Assembly: GCA_002422175.1 (NCBI GenBank)
Contig: DITR01000006.1
Location: 1-13,200 of the forward strand
Direction: 5' to 3'
Length of the DNA: 13,200 nt
DNA from: Alcaligenaceae bacterium UBA6179
GTDB lineage: Bacteria > Pseudomonadota > Gammaproteobacteria > Burkholderiales > Burkholderiaceae_B
The position numbers and the translations under genes were made by a program. This document shows, piece by piece, positions 1 through 6,874 of this stretch. Every line of letters starts with the position of its first letter. Position 1 is the stretch's first letter. Under the pieces are notes generated by a model. It was not told the DNA's origin, made no database searches, and saw only the letters and a program-made list of their open reading frames with translations.

Positions 1-144
1 TGTAAGCACTATGTAAACAAATTTCATCAATACGGATCAATTTTAATCAACCTTAGGATTTTTGTAAACATTATTTTATCTATATAAATCAATTATTTAT
101 AATAATTAATCAACATCAATGAATATAGATAAAACTATAGTTTT
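1..144. other. AT-rich attachment-site arm with phased ATCAA words
   Basis: No gene is visible here. The word ATCAA occurs at 26-30, 36-40 and 46-50, exactly 10 bp (about one helical turn) apart, and again at 88-92, 109-113 and 115-119. GTAAACA occurs at 14-20 and 64-70. Positions 87-99 match the IHF consensus WATCAANNNNTTR perfectly. The stretch abuts a truncated tRNA-Asn tail, so I infer it is the arm region of a phage or genomic-island attachment site, where integrase arm sites and IHF sites are usual. The integrase gene itself is not in the window. Confidence 0.45.
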
Positions 145-194
145 GCAGACTGTTAATCCGTAGGTCACTGGTTCGAGCCCAGTTTGGGGAGCCA
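145..194 (+). pseudogene. tRNA-Asn(GTT) 3' fragment (att core)
   Basis: This is the 3' half of a tRNA-Asn gene. It has the anticodon loop CTGTTAA with anticodon GTT at 152-154, a variable loop, a perfect T-arm (ACTGG/CCAGT, 167-171 and 179-183, around TTCGAGC), the acceptor 3' strand TTGGGGA, discriminator G and encoded CCA at 192-194. The anticodon stem carries one A-C mismatch. The expected 5' strand TCCCCAA and the D-arm are absent upstream, where AT-rich DNA begins. A tail displaced from its 5' half is the usual footprint of integration into a tRNA gene; it cannot encode a working tRNA. Confidence 0.75.
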
Positions 195-209
195 AAAATT
201 CAAATACTT

Positions 210-235
210 AGCCCATCGCATGCGTTGGGCTTTGT
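210..235 (+). terminator. hairpin behind the first tRNA-Asn tail
   Basis: AGCCCA (210-215) pairs with TGGGCT (226-231), with a further CGC/GCG inside, followed by a short T-rich tail. It sits 15 nt after the CCA end and probably ended the original tRNA transcript. The T tract is weak. Confidence 0.5.
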
Positions 236-277
236 TCATTAACGAACTAGGGTCAAGTATGACCAAATAATTTTCAT

Positions 278-514
278 CTACTTAGCGAATTTATCAAACA
301 GGCTGTTCAATTCTGCAATCTATTGTTGCTTCTGTGTGTCCGACTCAAATGTAGCCAGTTGACTGTTGTGGGCCAGGGTATAGCCATCTTGGGCCGTGAG
401 GTCTTGGAACACACAAAGCTTTTCGTTAGAAAGCGGGCAAAGAGTGAGTGGTGTTCGGCTGTCGATCAACCGTTTGATCAAACGAGGGGAATGAATAGAC
501 TGCACCCCATCTCA
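278..514 (-). pseudogene. adenosine deaminase remnant (C-terminal, decayed)
   Basis: The minus strand reads as adenosine deaminase: a piece ending in PLTLCPLSNEKLCVFQDL, which matches the family block PLTVCPLSNxKL, then a piece like the extreme C-terminus (NSQLATFESDTQKQQ). Next comes a TAG at 320-322 where the family has Trp, and after it the frame continues as IAELNSLFDKFAK up to a TAG at 278-280. The roughly 45 residues that should join the two pieces, including the SDDP metal/catalytic segment, are missing. Everything upstream of 514 is also missing, where an in-frame TGA and then the cupin gene follow. It is therefore broken three ways: 5' truncation, internal deletion and a nonsense mutation. 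Identification is by eye from the conserved blocks. Confidence 0.75.
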
Positions 515-527
515 TGCTGCGAACCGG

Positions 528-1037
528 TTACCGGATGAGTAGCGAACCAAGAAAAGGCCAATCGGGAGTGTTGCCGTAACCAAGTGCAAGCAGTTTATCT
601 TGATCAGCTAATTCAAAATCCTCGAATAAAAATCCTGGACTCACTACGCAACTGACCAAGCTAAAATCATCGTCACGGACCGGCTTGGCGGCAAACCAAT
701 TGCCCGCTGGTATAGTCACCTCAAACCGGCCGCTCTCTGGCCCCAGGGTCTGCGTCTCGACAACAGACGCATGACCCTGACCAGTTGGAAGCAAAGAATA
801 GATCTTTAGCTCACAGCCAAGGTGAAAGAACCAGGTTTCATCTGAAGCCACCCGGTGCCAAGCAGAATACTGAGCGTCGGCTAGCAAGAAGTGGATGCTA
901 GTGAAGGCCGAGCGCATACCTGCGTGCATGGGTGACTGCACGTCCAGCGGTGCACGGTAAATCTCGCGGTAGTAGCCTCCCTCGGGATGGGGAGTCAAAT
1001 CAAGTTGTTGCACCAGCAATGCTGCCTGTGAATTCAT
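528..1037 (-). CDS. DUF985 (Cupin_5) family protein
   Basis: A 169-residue single-domain cupin of the DUF985/YML079-like family, a small soluble beta-barrel protein whose physiological substrate is generally unknown. Family signatures are clear: LDLTPHPEGGYYREIYR near the N-terminus, a FLL segment, SAWHRVASDETWFFH, PAGNWFAAKP, and VSCVVSPGFLFEDFEL near the C-terminus. I chose the ATG at 1037 because GAGG lies 6 nt upstream (1047-1044). The longer in-frame start at 1070 has no ribosome binding site and would add 11 residues outside the conserved domain. Length is normal for the family. The gene stands alone on the minus strand, with its stop 13 bp from the adenosine deaminase remnant, between two tRNA-Asn tails, so it may be island cargo or a chromosomal gene caught between two insertions. 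Confidence 0.9.
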   Translation of the reverse strand: MNSQAALLVQQLDLTPHPEGGYYREIYRAPLDVQSPMHAGMRSAFTSIHFLLADAQYSAWHRVASDETWFFHLGCELKIYSLLPTGQGHASVVETQTLGPESGRFEVTIPAGNWFAAKPVRDDDFSLVSCVVSPGFLFEDFELADQDKLLALGYGNTPDWPFLGSLLIR

Positions 1038-1098
1038 GGGTTGCCTCAAAAAATCATGCATGGCGGTCATGATATATAAGTCTTGACCCGTTACCTAA

Positions 1099-1127
1099 AT
1101 ATTATTGCATATCGCATGAGCACTCAA
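1099..1127 (-). promoter_or_regulatory. putative sigma-70 promoter of the cupin gene
   Basis: On the minus strand TTGAGT (1127-1122) and TAATAT (1104-1099) are 17 bp apart, each matching consensus at four of six positions. The implied start near 1092 precedes both candidate start codons. Confidence 0.4.
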
Positions 1128-1177
1128 TGAGAGGCCTGCCCCAAAAAAAGTGTAGTTGATATTATGGCTAGCAACCC

Positions 1178-1241
1178 TGAGCTCCCCCCAATAAATGGAC
1201 AGTTCTAAATTAGAATTTGGTCATTTATTGGGGGGAGCTCA
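1178..1241. mobile_element. 64-bp palindromic element, MITE-like
   Basis: The ends are perfect inverted repeats, TGAGCTCCCCCCAATAAATG at 1178-1197 and its complement at 1222-1241; two flanking bases (CC/GG) extend the match. The 24-bp centre holds a smaller palindrome, TTCTAA-A-TTAGAA (1203-1215). The TG...CA ends and C-rich start resemble terminal repeats of IS3-group elements, so it may be an IS derivative with no transposase left. There is no obvious target duplication. It ends exactly where the second tRNA-Asn tail begins and has replaced the 5' strand of the T-stem. As RNA or cruciform it would be a very stable hairpin. Confidence 0.55.
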
Positions 1242-1266
1242 GGTTCGAACCCAGTTTGGGGAGCCA
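1242..1266 (+). pseudogene. second tRNA-Asn 3' tail
   Basis: These 25 bases equal positions 170-194 with one difference (TTCGAAC for TTCGAGC). They cover the end of the T-stem, the T-loop, CCAGT, acceptor strand TTGGGGA, discriminator G and CCA (1264-1266). Upstream of GG the tRNA sequence is lost to the palindromic element, and the T-stem no longer pairs. It is a direct repeat of the first tail at a distance of 1,072 bp, as expected for a second att site or a second displaced tRNA end. Confidence 0.7.
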
Positions 1267-1282
1267 AAATTACGCTGTAAAC

Positions 1283-1309
1283 CAGCAGGTTACGCCTGCT
1301 GTTTTTTTT
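1283..1309 (+). terminator. strong rho-independent terminator
   Basis: CAGCAGG (1283-1289) pairs perfectly with CCTGCTG (1295-1301) around a 5-nt loop and is followed by eight T (1302-1309). It lies 17 nt after the CCA of the second tRNA tail, so it is most likely the native tRNA-Asn terminator. Confidence 0.85.
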
Positions 1310-1488
1310 GACAATACATTACACGGGCATTGCACAAGCCGATGACTAACGTCTGGCGGTTTGTTCACGCGTTCAGGTGAGTAGTGGTGCAGGCCCGGTT
1401 CGAGTGGTACCTGCGAGTAGCTGAATCTAGAGAATTGGTTGCCGTTGTGACACAGGAGTCTGGCGGCAACCGATCTCACAATTCAAGA
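1310..1488. other. non-coding gap, nothing recognised
   Basis: No frame gives a recognisable protein here. The only open frame, on the minus strand across 1270-1479, runs through the terminator and has no family features. The stretch is less AT-rich than other gaps and could be the remains of a decayed gene. Confidence 0.3.
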
Positions 1489-1896
1489 TTACTTCCGGGT
1501 TAGCTCGATACATGCTGCCACTGCATTGTTGCCTGTTCCCAATGGATGTCCGTAACAAACTTCCATTTTGTTGGTTTCGTACAGATCGAAGGAAAAACGA
1601 CCGTCGAGATCCACCATTATCCCGGTTTTGTTGTCACGGCTAAATGTACCGACAAGAATTTCGCTATCAGCTCGCGAGGTAAGTTTCCCGTGGAAATTGC
1701 GACCCTTTTGCTGCTCAAACACATAAGTCATTTCAATAGGCCGGAAGTTAAAAGCAGAGCCTAGGTCCTTAGGGTGATGCCCACCGCTGCCATAAACGCT
1801 GGCAGTGGTTTGTCCTGTCCAGGTTCCGACGATATTGGGCACTTCTGCCAGCGCAACGGCTGGAAGCAAAGCGATAGCAAACAAAATATGCTTCAT
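1489..1896 (-). CDS. small secreted protein of unknown function
   Basis: A 135-residue protein with a clear Sec signal peptide (lysine at position 2, then a hydrophobic core) and likely cleavage after ALA at about residue 17, so it should be periplasmic or secreted. The mature part begins VPNIVGTWTGQT, alternates short beta-like segments with turns, and has two cysteines (114 and 129) that could form a disulfide. The opening GTWTG is reminiscent of small lipocalin-like barrels, but I do not recognise a family. AAGG lies upstream of the ATG. A well-formed promoter precedes it, so it is likely expressed, as a single-gene unit. No neighbour suggests a role. Confidence 0.75.
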   Translation of the reverse strand: MKHILFAIALLPAVALAEVPNIVGTWTGQTTASVYGSGGHHPKDLGSAFNFRPIEMTYVFEQQKGRNFHGKLTSRADSEILVGTFSRDNKTGIMVDLDGRFSFDLYETNKMEVCYGHPLGTGNNAVAACIELTRK

Positions 1897-1954
1897 GGTA
1901 TTACCTTTTTTGAGTAGGAGATTGGATCAACAACACAAGTCTAGCTACACATCA

Positions 1955-1982
1955 ATTTTAAACTCAGCGAGGTAGTTGTCAA
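1955..1982 (-). promoter_or_regulatory. sigma-70 promoter of the small secreted protein gene
   Basis: On the minus strand a perfect -35 TTGACA (1982-1977) is followed after 16 bp by TAAAAT (1960-1955), five of six matches to consensus. The implied start is near 1948, giving a leader of about 50 nt before the ATG at 1896. Confidence 0.6.
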
Positions 1983-2275
1983 CAAAGATATCTGTTATTT
2001 CATGCTGCCTGTTTTAAATTAATTGATTCATTGATGTGCTCTTTTGGTGGGTTTAGCCATTGCTCGATTTTAAAGTTGACCCATTAACTTGACGGGGAAG
2101 CTTGCGAATTCAGGATGGTTATATACCCTTTCCTTATCTTTTGTTAATCATCAAACGATTTCATTTTTATGAAATATCAAACAAAATAATGAAAATGACG
2201 CAATTTTTATAATTGTGACTTTTGACTTTGTGATGCCTCTTTTATTGCTGCTTCGTTTGCTGAGATATCCAACTG
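1983..2275. other. intergenic region upstream of the first maturase
   Basis: No gene is visible. The part from 2140 on is very AT-rich and should hold the promoter of the maturase gene. A perfect TATAAT is at 2208-2213, but no convincing -35 box lies 16-18 bp before it. Around 2073-2095, GTTGACC and CTTGACG occur as an imperfect direct repeat, which could be an old insertion-sequence end but is too short to assign. Confidence 0.3.
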
Positions 2276-3568
2276 ATGATAATTCCATTGAAAGAGTTTC
2301 CGCCTCTTGATCCGCCTCTTGATCCCCCACTTGGTTTGCCACCTTTGCCAGAGGGTGGCGTTTACCGTTATCACACGATGATCAAACCAAGCGGTGCCCA
2401 ATGCAATCTCGACTGCAGTTATTGTTTTTATTTGCACAAAGAAGATTTACTTCATCAGTCTAAGACACCGCGAATGAGCATGTCTTTGTTGGAAGCTCAT
2501 ATCAGGCAGTACATCACCTCGCAGACAGGCGACGAGGTTGTGTTTACTTGGCAAGGCGGAGAGCCTACGCTCATGGGGCTTGATTTTTTTCGGCGTGTGG
2601 TTGCCATTCAACAGGTTTATAAAAAAAAGGGCCAACGAATTGAAAATGATCTACAGACAAACGGGGTATTGATTGACGATGAGTGGTGTGAATTTTTAAA
2701 GGTGCATCGATTTTTGGTTGGTTTGTCTATCGATGGCCCTCGAGATCTGCACAACGCCCACCGTTACAACAAAAGCGGCGGAGGAACCTTCGACAAGGTA
2801 ATGAATGCAGTGCAATTGCTACACAAGCACAATGTGGTCTTCAACGCGCTCTGCGTAGTCAATCGACAGAATGCACGTAAACCCATTGATGTTTATCGGT
2901 TTCTAAAAACTGAAGTCAGGCCACGAATTATTCAATTTTTGCCTGCTGTAGAAACAAAAGATTTTCATCGAGTGGCTCCTGGATACTGGGATGAAAGTCT
3001 ACTGCCGACTGTCGGCTCTCCTCAAGCACGCCCCGGAGCAGAGGATGCTGTCGTGACCGACTGGAGTGTAGATCCAGATGATTGGGGTTATTTTTTAATG
3101 CGTATTTGGAATGAGTGGCTTAATCGAGATGTGGGTAAAGTATTTGTGGATCAGTTTGAAAATGTTATCTCTCAACTGGTTGGGCGGGGTGCACAGAAGT
3201 GTGTGAATGCCGAATTCTGTGGCAAGGCGCTGGCCATCGAGCATAATGGCGACATCTACAGCTGCGATCATTTTGTTTACCCTGAATACCGTTTAGGAAA
3301 CATCCTTAAGGTTCACGAAGGGGATTTGGCCTTTTCTGAAAAACAGAAAACCTTTGGGTTCAATAAGCGCGACAAGCTTCCCCAATACTGCAAAACATGT
3401 CGCTTCCTGACGCTCTGTTGGGGAGAGTGTCCTAAAAACCGGTTTTTGAAAACGCCGTCAGGTGAGCCTGGCTTAAACTATCTGTGTTCAGGATTGAAAC
3501 AGTTTTATGAAACGGTTTTAGCATCACGAGCTGAACTCAGTAAAAAACTTTCATCTGCAATTCAATAA
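2276..3568 (+). CDS. anaerobic sulfatase-maturating enzyme, anSME (radical SAM/SPASM)
   Basis: A cytosolic radical S-adenosylmethionine enzyme that oxidises the motif Cys or Ser of a sulfatase to formylglycine. The radical-SAM cluster motif CxxxCxxC is C43, C47, C50. GGEP (94-97) and SIDGP (151-155) are typical of the SAM-binding barrel. The C-terminal SPASM domain has all eight cysteines for two auxiliary 4Fe-4S clusters (C309, C315, C330, C372, C375, C381, C385, C404), and D331 follows C330 where the family has its proposed catalytic base. At 430 residues it is longer than usual because of a proline-rich leader of about 30 residues with LDPP repeats. The ATG at 2276 has only a weak GAG upstream. 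The next ATG (2378, MIKPSG) would remove part of the first core strand, so I keep the longer form. It converges on the Ser-type sulfatase locus, its likely client. Confidence 0.93.
   Translation: MIIPLKEFPPLDPPLDPPLGLPPLPEGGVYRYHTMIKPSGAQCNLDCSYCFYLHKEDLLHQSKTPRMSMSLLEAHIRQYITSQTGDEVVFTWQGGEPTLMGLDFFRRVVAIQQVYKKKGQRIENDLQTNGVLIDDEWCEFLKVHRFLVGLSIDGPRDLHNAHRYNKSGGGTFDKVMNAVQLLHKHNVVFNALCVVNRQNARKPIDVYRFLKTEVRPRIIQFLPAVETKDFHRVAPGYWDESLLPTVGSPQARPGAEDAVVTDWSVDPDDWGYFLMRIWNEWLNRDVGKVFVDQFENVISQLVGRGAQKCVNAEFCGKALAIEHNGDIYSCDHFVYPEYRLGNILKVHEGDLAFSEKQKTFGFNKRDKLPQYCKTCRFLTLCWGECPKNRFLKTPSGEPGLNYLCSGLKQFYETVLASRAELSKKLSSAIQ
2300..2323 (+). repeat. 12-bp tandem repeat coding for PPLD units
   Basis: CCGCCTCTTGAT occurs twice in perfect tandem, followed by a degenerate third unit (2324-2335). 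It encodes the proline-rich leader of the first maturase. A slippage-prone repeat this close to the start could change the leader length in steps of four residues without a frameshift. Confidence 0.8.
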
Positions 3569-3642
3569 TTTCTCAATTTGAGATGCTTACGATGAAGCAC
3601 CTTAAGATCAAGCACTTTCATGAATTTTTCATTGATATTTGA

Positions 3643-4623
3643 TTATGGTTGGTTTTTCAAGCGTTTGGCTCCCTCTACAAGAGGATGCCATCCAAACACG
3701 AGAGAAATCATAAAACGATCCATCTTTAAAGAGTTTGATGAATTGTCGTTAACTGTAGATTTGTATCCGAATGTCAATGCAACATTGTCATTGATAGTAT
3801 AGCCAAGCGTTAAGCCAAGTCCTAAGCTATTGAGACTTTTTCCAGAGACACCGCTAATGCTCGACTTGGCTCCGTTTAACCAAGTGGCATCCAAAGATCC
3901 CCAAATATTTTCAGTGAAGTCTCTTGTCAAATGTGAGTCAAGCTGAAATAGAGGATCTGTTTTTAAGGTTTGGCCAAGATAATTGTTGTTTGTGCCAAAC
4001 ATCCAGACAGAGGGAACAAACTCTAGGGTCGTGCGACGACCAGGAACCCATGGGCCTAATTGAATGGTAGTAGGCAGTCCCACACGTCCGTAAAAACGGT
4101 TTTGCCCGAGATTCAACGGACGGTTTGAGTCATACTCACCGATGGGTAGCGCTAAATCCAGCAGTAAATCCATCGATAAACCTGGCTCGTAACGCAACGT
4201 ATCGGGGATGTTTTTTTGTGCGCTTGGTCCAATAAAATTGAAGCCGAATTCAAGCATGGGATCGCCAAATCCATTGGCAGACTGTGAGAAGTTGCGACCC
4301 GCCACAGTCACATCACCCGAAACACGTCCCATTGGAAAAATCACGGCTGCGGTTGCTGAACGATCAAACATAGAAAAGGTGCGTGCATAGCCAAACATTC
4401 CCACGGTCGCATCAAAATTTGCCCCTGGGCTCACAATGTGTGCCGGATCAAACGGGTTGGCATTACTGTTGATCGATTCGACGATTAACGGAACGGCGTT
4501 GGCATCAGAAAGCGACTTCAAGTAAAACCGTGCAGGAACCTGGGCTTTGGCAACTCCTAAAGCCAGCGCGCTCGTGATTAATGATGCTACCACCATCAAT
4601 CTAAACAATGATTGAGCTTTCAT
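3643..4623 (-). CDS. outer-membrane beta-barrel, MetA-like transporter family (Phenol_MetA_deg)
   Basis: A 326-residue outer-membrane protein with a Sec signal peptide, cleaved after about AKA at residue 27. The rest alternates amphipathic strands with Asn/Ser/Gly-rich turns (for example FGDPMLEFGFNFIG, YEPGLSMDLLLDLALPIGEYDSNRPLNLGQNRFYGRVGLP, LGLGLTLGYTINDNVALTFGYKS), the pattern of proteins annotated as transporter or phenol-degradation protein MetA. After the last strand there is a short non-aromatic tail. AAGGA lies 8 nt before the ATG. The gene follows the sulfatase gene by 81 bp on the same strand and is probably co-transcribed with it, so it may carry the sulfate ester substrate or its product across the outer membrane. 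Family assignment is by pattern; the transport role is inference. Confidence 0.8.
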   Translation of the reverse strand: MKAQSLFRLMVVASLITSALALGVAKAQVPARFYLKSLSDANAVPLIVESINSNANPFDPAHIVSPGANFDATVGMFGYARTFSMFDRSATAAVIFPMGRVSGDVTVAGRNFSQSANGFGDPMLEFGFNFIGPSAQKNIPDTLRYEPGLSMDLLLDLALPIGEYDSNRPLNLGQNRFYGRVGLPTTIQLGPWVPGRRTTLEFVPSVWMFGTNNNYLGQTLKTDPLFQLDSHLTRDFTENIWGSLDATWLNGAKSSISGVSGKSLNSLGLGLTLGYTINDNVALTFGYKSTVNDNSSNSLKMDRFMISLVFGWHPLVEGAKRLKNQP

Positions 4624-4704
4624 GATGTTTCCTTCATGGTTGTGTTGTGTTGGTTGGGTCGTTTGTGATCAGTCCACATGTACGTCATTCCAAAGCATCG
4701 CGAA

Positions 4705-6543
4705 TCATTTTTTATCTCCGTTCAACATGTTGACGGGGGGTACAAACTGTTTCTTATAAATGAGGGGCGGGAATCCTGGATCATCTGGCACGCGTTGGGG
4801 CATTGTGTTTTCTAACGTTTCAAACGGTGAGCGGTCAGGTAAGATCACGTTATTTAGACGAGCATAGTCGTTCCATAGCGCGATCATGGCTTTAAACTTA
4901 ACTGGCTCTTTTTTGGCAAGGTTGTGTCGTTCTGCAACATCCTTTGATAGATCAAATAATTCCCACTCACTCGAACCCATTGGCTTGATTTGCCATCGAA
5001 TCTTCCAGTCCCCTTGTCTAACGGCACGATTGCCGAAGAGCTCCCAAGCAAGATAATCCCGAGCGGTTCGGGGTGAGTCCGTTTTGTTTGCAAGAACATC
5101 CGTCCATGATTTTCCCATCATGGGTGGTAACGCTCGATTGTTCAGAGTCTTTGGATAAGTTGCACCCGCGATTTCAAGTAAAGTTGGCATCAGATCTCCA
5201 ACATGCATCACACCGTTGTTGATTGATCCTTTGGGCCGTTTGACTGCAGGCCCACTCATGATTAACGCGTTGCGTATCCCACCTTCGGCGAGCCAGCCCT
5301 TGTATTGGCTAAAGGGGGTCATTGAGACTTGTGCCCACATTGGGCCATACGCGACATATGATTCTGGATCACCCCAAGCATTGGGGTGTGTTTGAGACCA
5401 TTTGATGGCCGCATACAAAAAATCACGTGATCCTGGCGAGCCAGCAATCATTTTGAAAAGATCTGCGCCCTCAGCGCCATTGTCACCAAACACAATGAAC
5501 ACAGTGTTTTCGTATTCACCAATTTTTTTCAGATGATCAATCAACCGACCGACATGATGATCAAGGTTTTCAACCATGCCGGCATACAACTCCATCTTTT
5601 TACCGAGAATTGCACGTGTTGCTGGAGCCAACGAAATGGGGTCAGGCAGGAACCACATCCGTTCAGACAAGACTGTTTCCGCTGGCGTGATGCCCATTTC
5701 GATTTGGCTTTTGAGCCTGGACTTTCTGATGGCATCCCATCCGACGTCATATTCACCGACATGCCTTGAACGCCAATCTTTGGGTAAATGATATGGATCA
5801 TGTGGTGCCTGGTGAGCAACATAGGCAAAAAAAGGATTTCCACTATCTCGATTGCTATCTATAAATTCAATAAGTTTATCGGTATAGGTTTTAGTGGCGT
5901 AGTAATCATCGGGCAATTCGATTAAGTATTTTCCATCCTCAGTGAAAACACTTTTGGGAGAGGCGCCCGTAAAATTGGTCATGTCCCAATAACTGCCGGC
6001 GCCATCTAACATGCAAAAGTCTCTTTCAAATCCGCGTGCTGCAGGAATTTTATCCGGTGCTTTTCCCAGGTGCCATTTGCCCACCATGTAGGTGTGATAG
6101 CCAGATTTTTTTAATAATTCAGGAAGTGTGACGACACGGTTGTTCAAATAGCCTTCATAACCCGGCTGGTTAGTCTGATTAGGGGCCGTCCACTCATCCA
6201 TGTTACCTAAACCGCTAATGTGTGTGTCCACGCCACTTAGCAGCGTAGCGCGAGTGGGTGAACTGGTCGCCTGTGTATAGAAATTAGTAAAACGAACACC
6301 ATCTCTGGCTAACGCATCAATATTTGGTGTCTTAATTTCGCTACCGAACGCACCAAGATCAGCGAAACCCAAGTCGTCCCCAAGAATGATAACTATATTT
6401 GGGCGGCGAGGGGGCTCTGCTGAAAAGGAAGCCATGGGAACCCATAACGAGGCAATCAAGCCAGCTGTTGTTAAACATGCTAATAGCGGCTTTAACTTTA
6501 AAGGCTTGGATCGTATTGTTCGTGCGTGCTGATGTGTCTGCAT
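4705..6543 (-). CDS. periplasmic sulfatase, Ser-type (alkaline phosphatase superfamily)
   Basis: A 612-residue type I sulfatase that hydrolyses sulfate esters. A signal peptide spans about residues 1-42 (cleavage near FSA/EPP), so it acts in the periplasm. Metal and catalytic residues are visible: DD at 56-57 (LGDDLG), the formylglycine motif S94-S-P-T-R98, GKWH (K156, H158), H244 and H248 in HQAPH, DN at 354-355 (GDNGAEG) and K415. The modified residue would be Ser94, so activation needs an anSME-type maturase, as in the Klebsiella AtsB/AtsA pair; two such maturases are in this window. GGAG precedes the ATG by 8 nt. It heads a two-gene unit with the outer-membrane barrel downstream. The exact substrate cannot be read from the sequence; arylsulfatase is the likely label but not proven. 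Confidence 0.93.
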   Translation of the reverse strand: MQTHQHARTIRSKPLKLKPLLACLTTAGLIASLWVPMASFSAEPPRRPNIVIILGDDLGFADLGAFGSEIKTPNIDALARDGVRFTNFYTQATSSPTRATLLSGVDTHISGLGNMDEWTAPNQTNQPGYEGYLNNRVVTLPELLKKSGYHTYMVGKWHLGKAPDKIPAARGFERDFCMLDGAGSYWDMTNFTGASPKSVFTEDGKYLIELPDDYYATKTYTDKLIEFIDSNRDSGNPFFAYVAHQAPHDPYHLPKDWRSRHVGEYDVGWDAIRKSRLKSQIEMGITPAETVLSERMWFLPDPISLAPATRAILGKKMELYAGMVENLDHHVGRLIDHLKKIGEYENTVFIVFGDNGAEGADLFKMIAGSPGSRDFLYAAIKWSQTHPNAWGDPESYVAYGPMWAQVSMTPFSQYKGWLAEGGIRNALIMSGPAVKRPKGSINNGVMHVGDLMPTLLEIAGATYPKTLNNRALPPMMGKSWTDVLANKTDSPRTARDYLAWELFGNRAVRQGDWKIRWQIKPMGSSEWELFDLSKDVAERHNLAKKEPVKFKAMIALWNDYARLNNVILPDRSPFETLENTMPQRVPDDPGFPPLIYKKQFVPPVNMLNGDKK

Positions 6544-6874
6544 TTTTTATTCTCCATCACGCTTGGCTGAATCATTAAAAAAAGATTTAGTGATGATAGA
6601 AAAAAAAATTCACTGGTCATAGCAACCAGAAGATATAGGTCTATACCTGTTTGTATTAGTTTTTTTCTGTTGAAGGTATGCACGAGCTAACCTTTTGGTG
6701 TGATGTGCTCAAAGCGCTCAACCGAATCAAGGCCGACAGAACCGATGACAAAACAGGACGATTGATCGATCTATCTTTGTCTGCCCTAATATATAAAAAA
6801 GATATAGACCACTTGAATCAGCTACAAATTTCGTTTGTACTTCTAGTTGATAGTGGTAGCCATAGGAGAAGGTC
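6544..6874. other. divergent intergenic region, sulfatase / DUF2252
   Basis: These 331 bp must hold the promoters of both divergent genes. An AT-rich half with A and T runs lies next to the sulfatase. TATAG-GT-CTATA (6634-6645) is a 12-bp interrupted palindrome that could be an operator. An open frame from 6678 runs into the DUF2252 gene but shows no family features and is probably chance. Confidence 0.35.
6813..6841 (+). promoter_or_regulatory. weak candidate promoter of the DUF2252 gene
   Basis: TTGAAT (6813-6818) and TGTACT (6836-6841) are 17 bp apart, each matching consensus at about four of six positions. The implied start would leave a leader of roughly 27 nt that contains the AGGAGAAGG ribosome binding site. 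Confidence 0.3.

Noticed and set aside
145..194. A complete functional tRNA-Asn gene
   Set aside because: No 5' acceptor strand TCCCCAA or D-arm is present in the 75 bases before the anticodon, and the anticodon stem has a mismatch.
323..538. Plus-strand 71-residue open frame
   Set aside because: It is the antisense shadow of the adenosine deaminase remnant, whose conserved blocks read on the minus strand.
1270..1479. Minus-strand 69-residue open frame
   Set aside because: It passes through the strong terminator of the tRNA tail and shows no domain, signal peptide or ribosome binding site.
2073..2095. Insertion-sequence end suggested by the GTTGACC/CTTGACG repeat
   Set aside because: Only two short imperfect copies and no partner end or transposase; too little to call a mobile element.
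2207..2437. Minus-strand open frames across the start of the first maturase
   Set aside because: They are opposite a clear coding region and its AT-rich upstream DNA, with repetitive translations and no recognisable domain.
3569..3642. Bidirectional terminator between the first maturase and the barrel gene
   Set aside because: TCTCAA/TTGAGA can pair, but the loop is too small and no adequate T tract follows on either strand.
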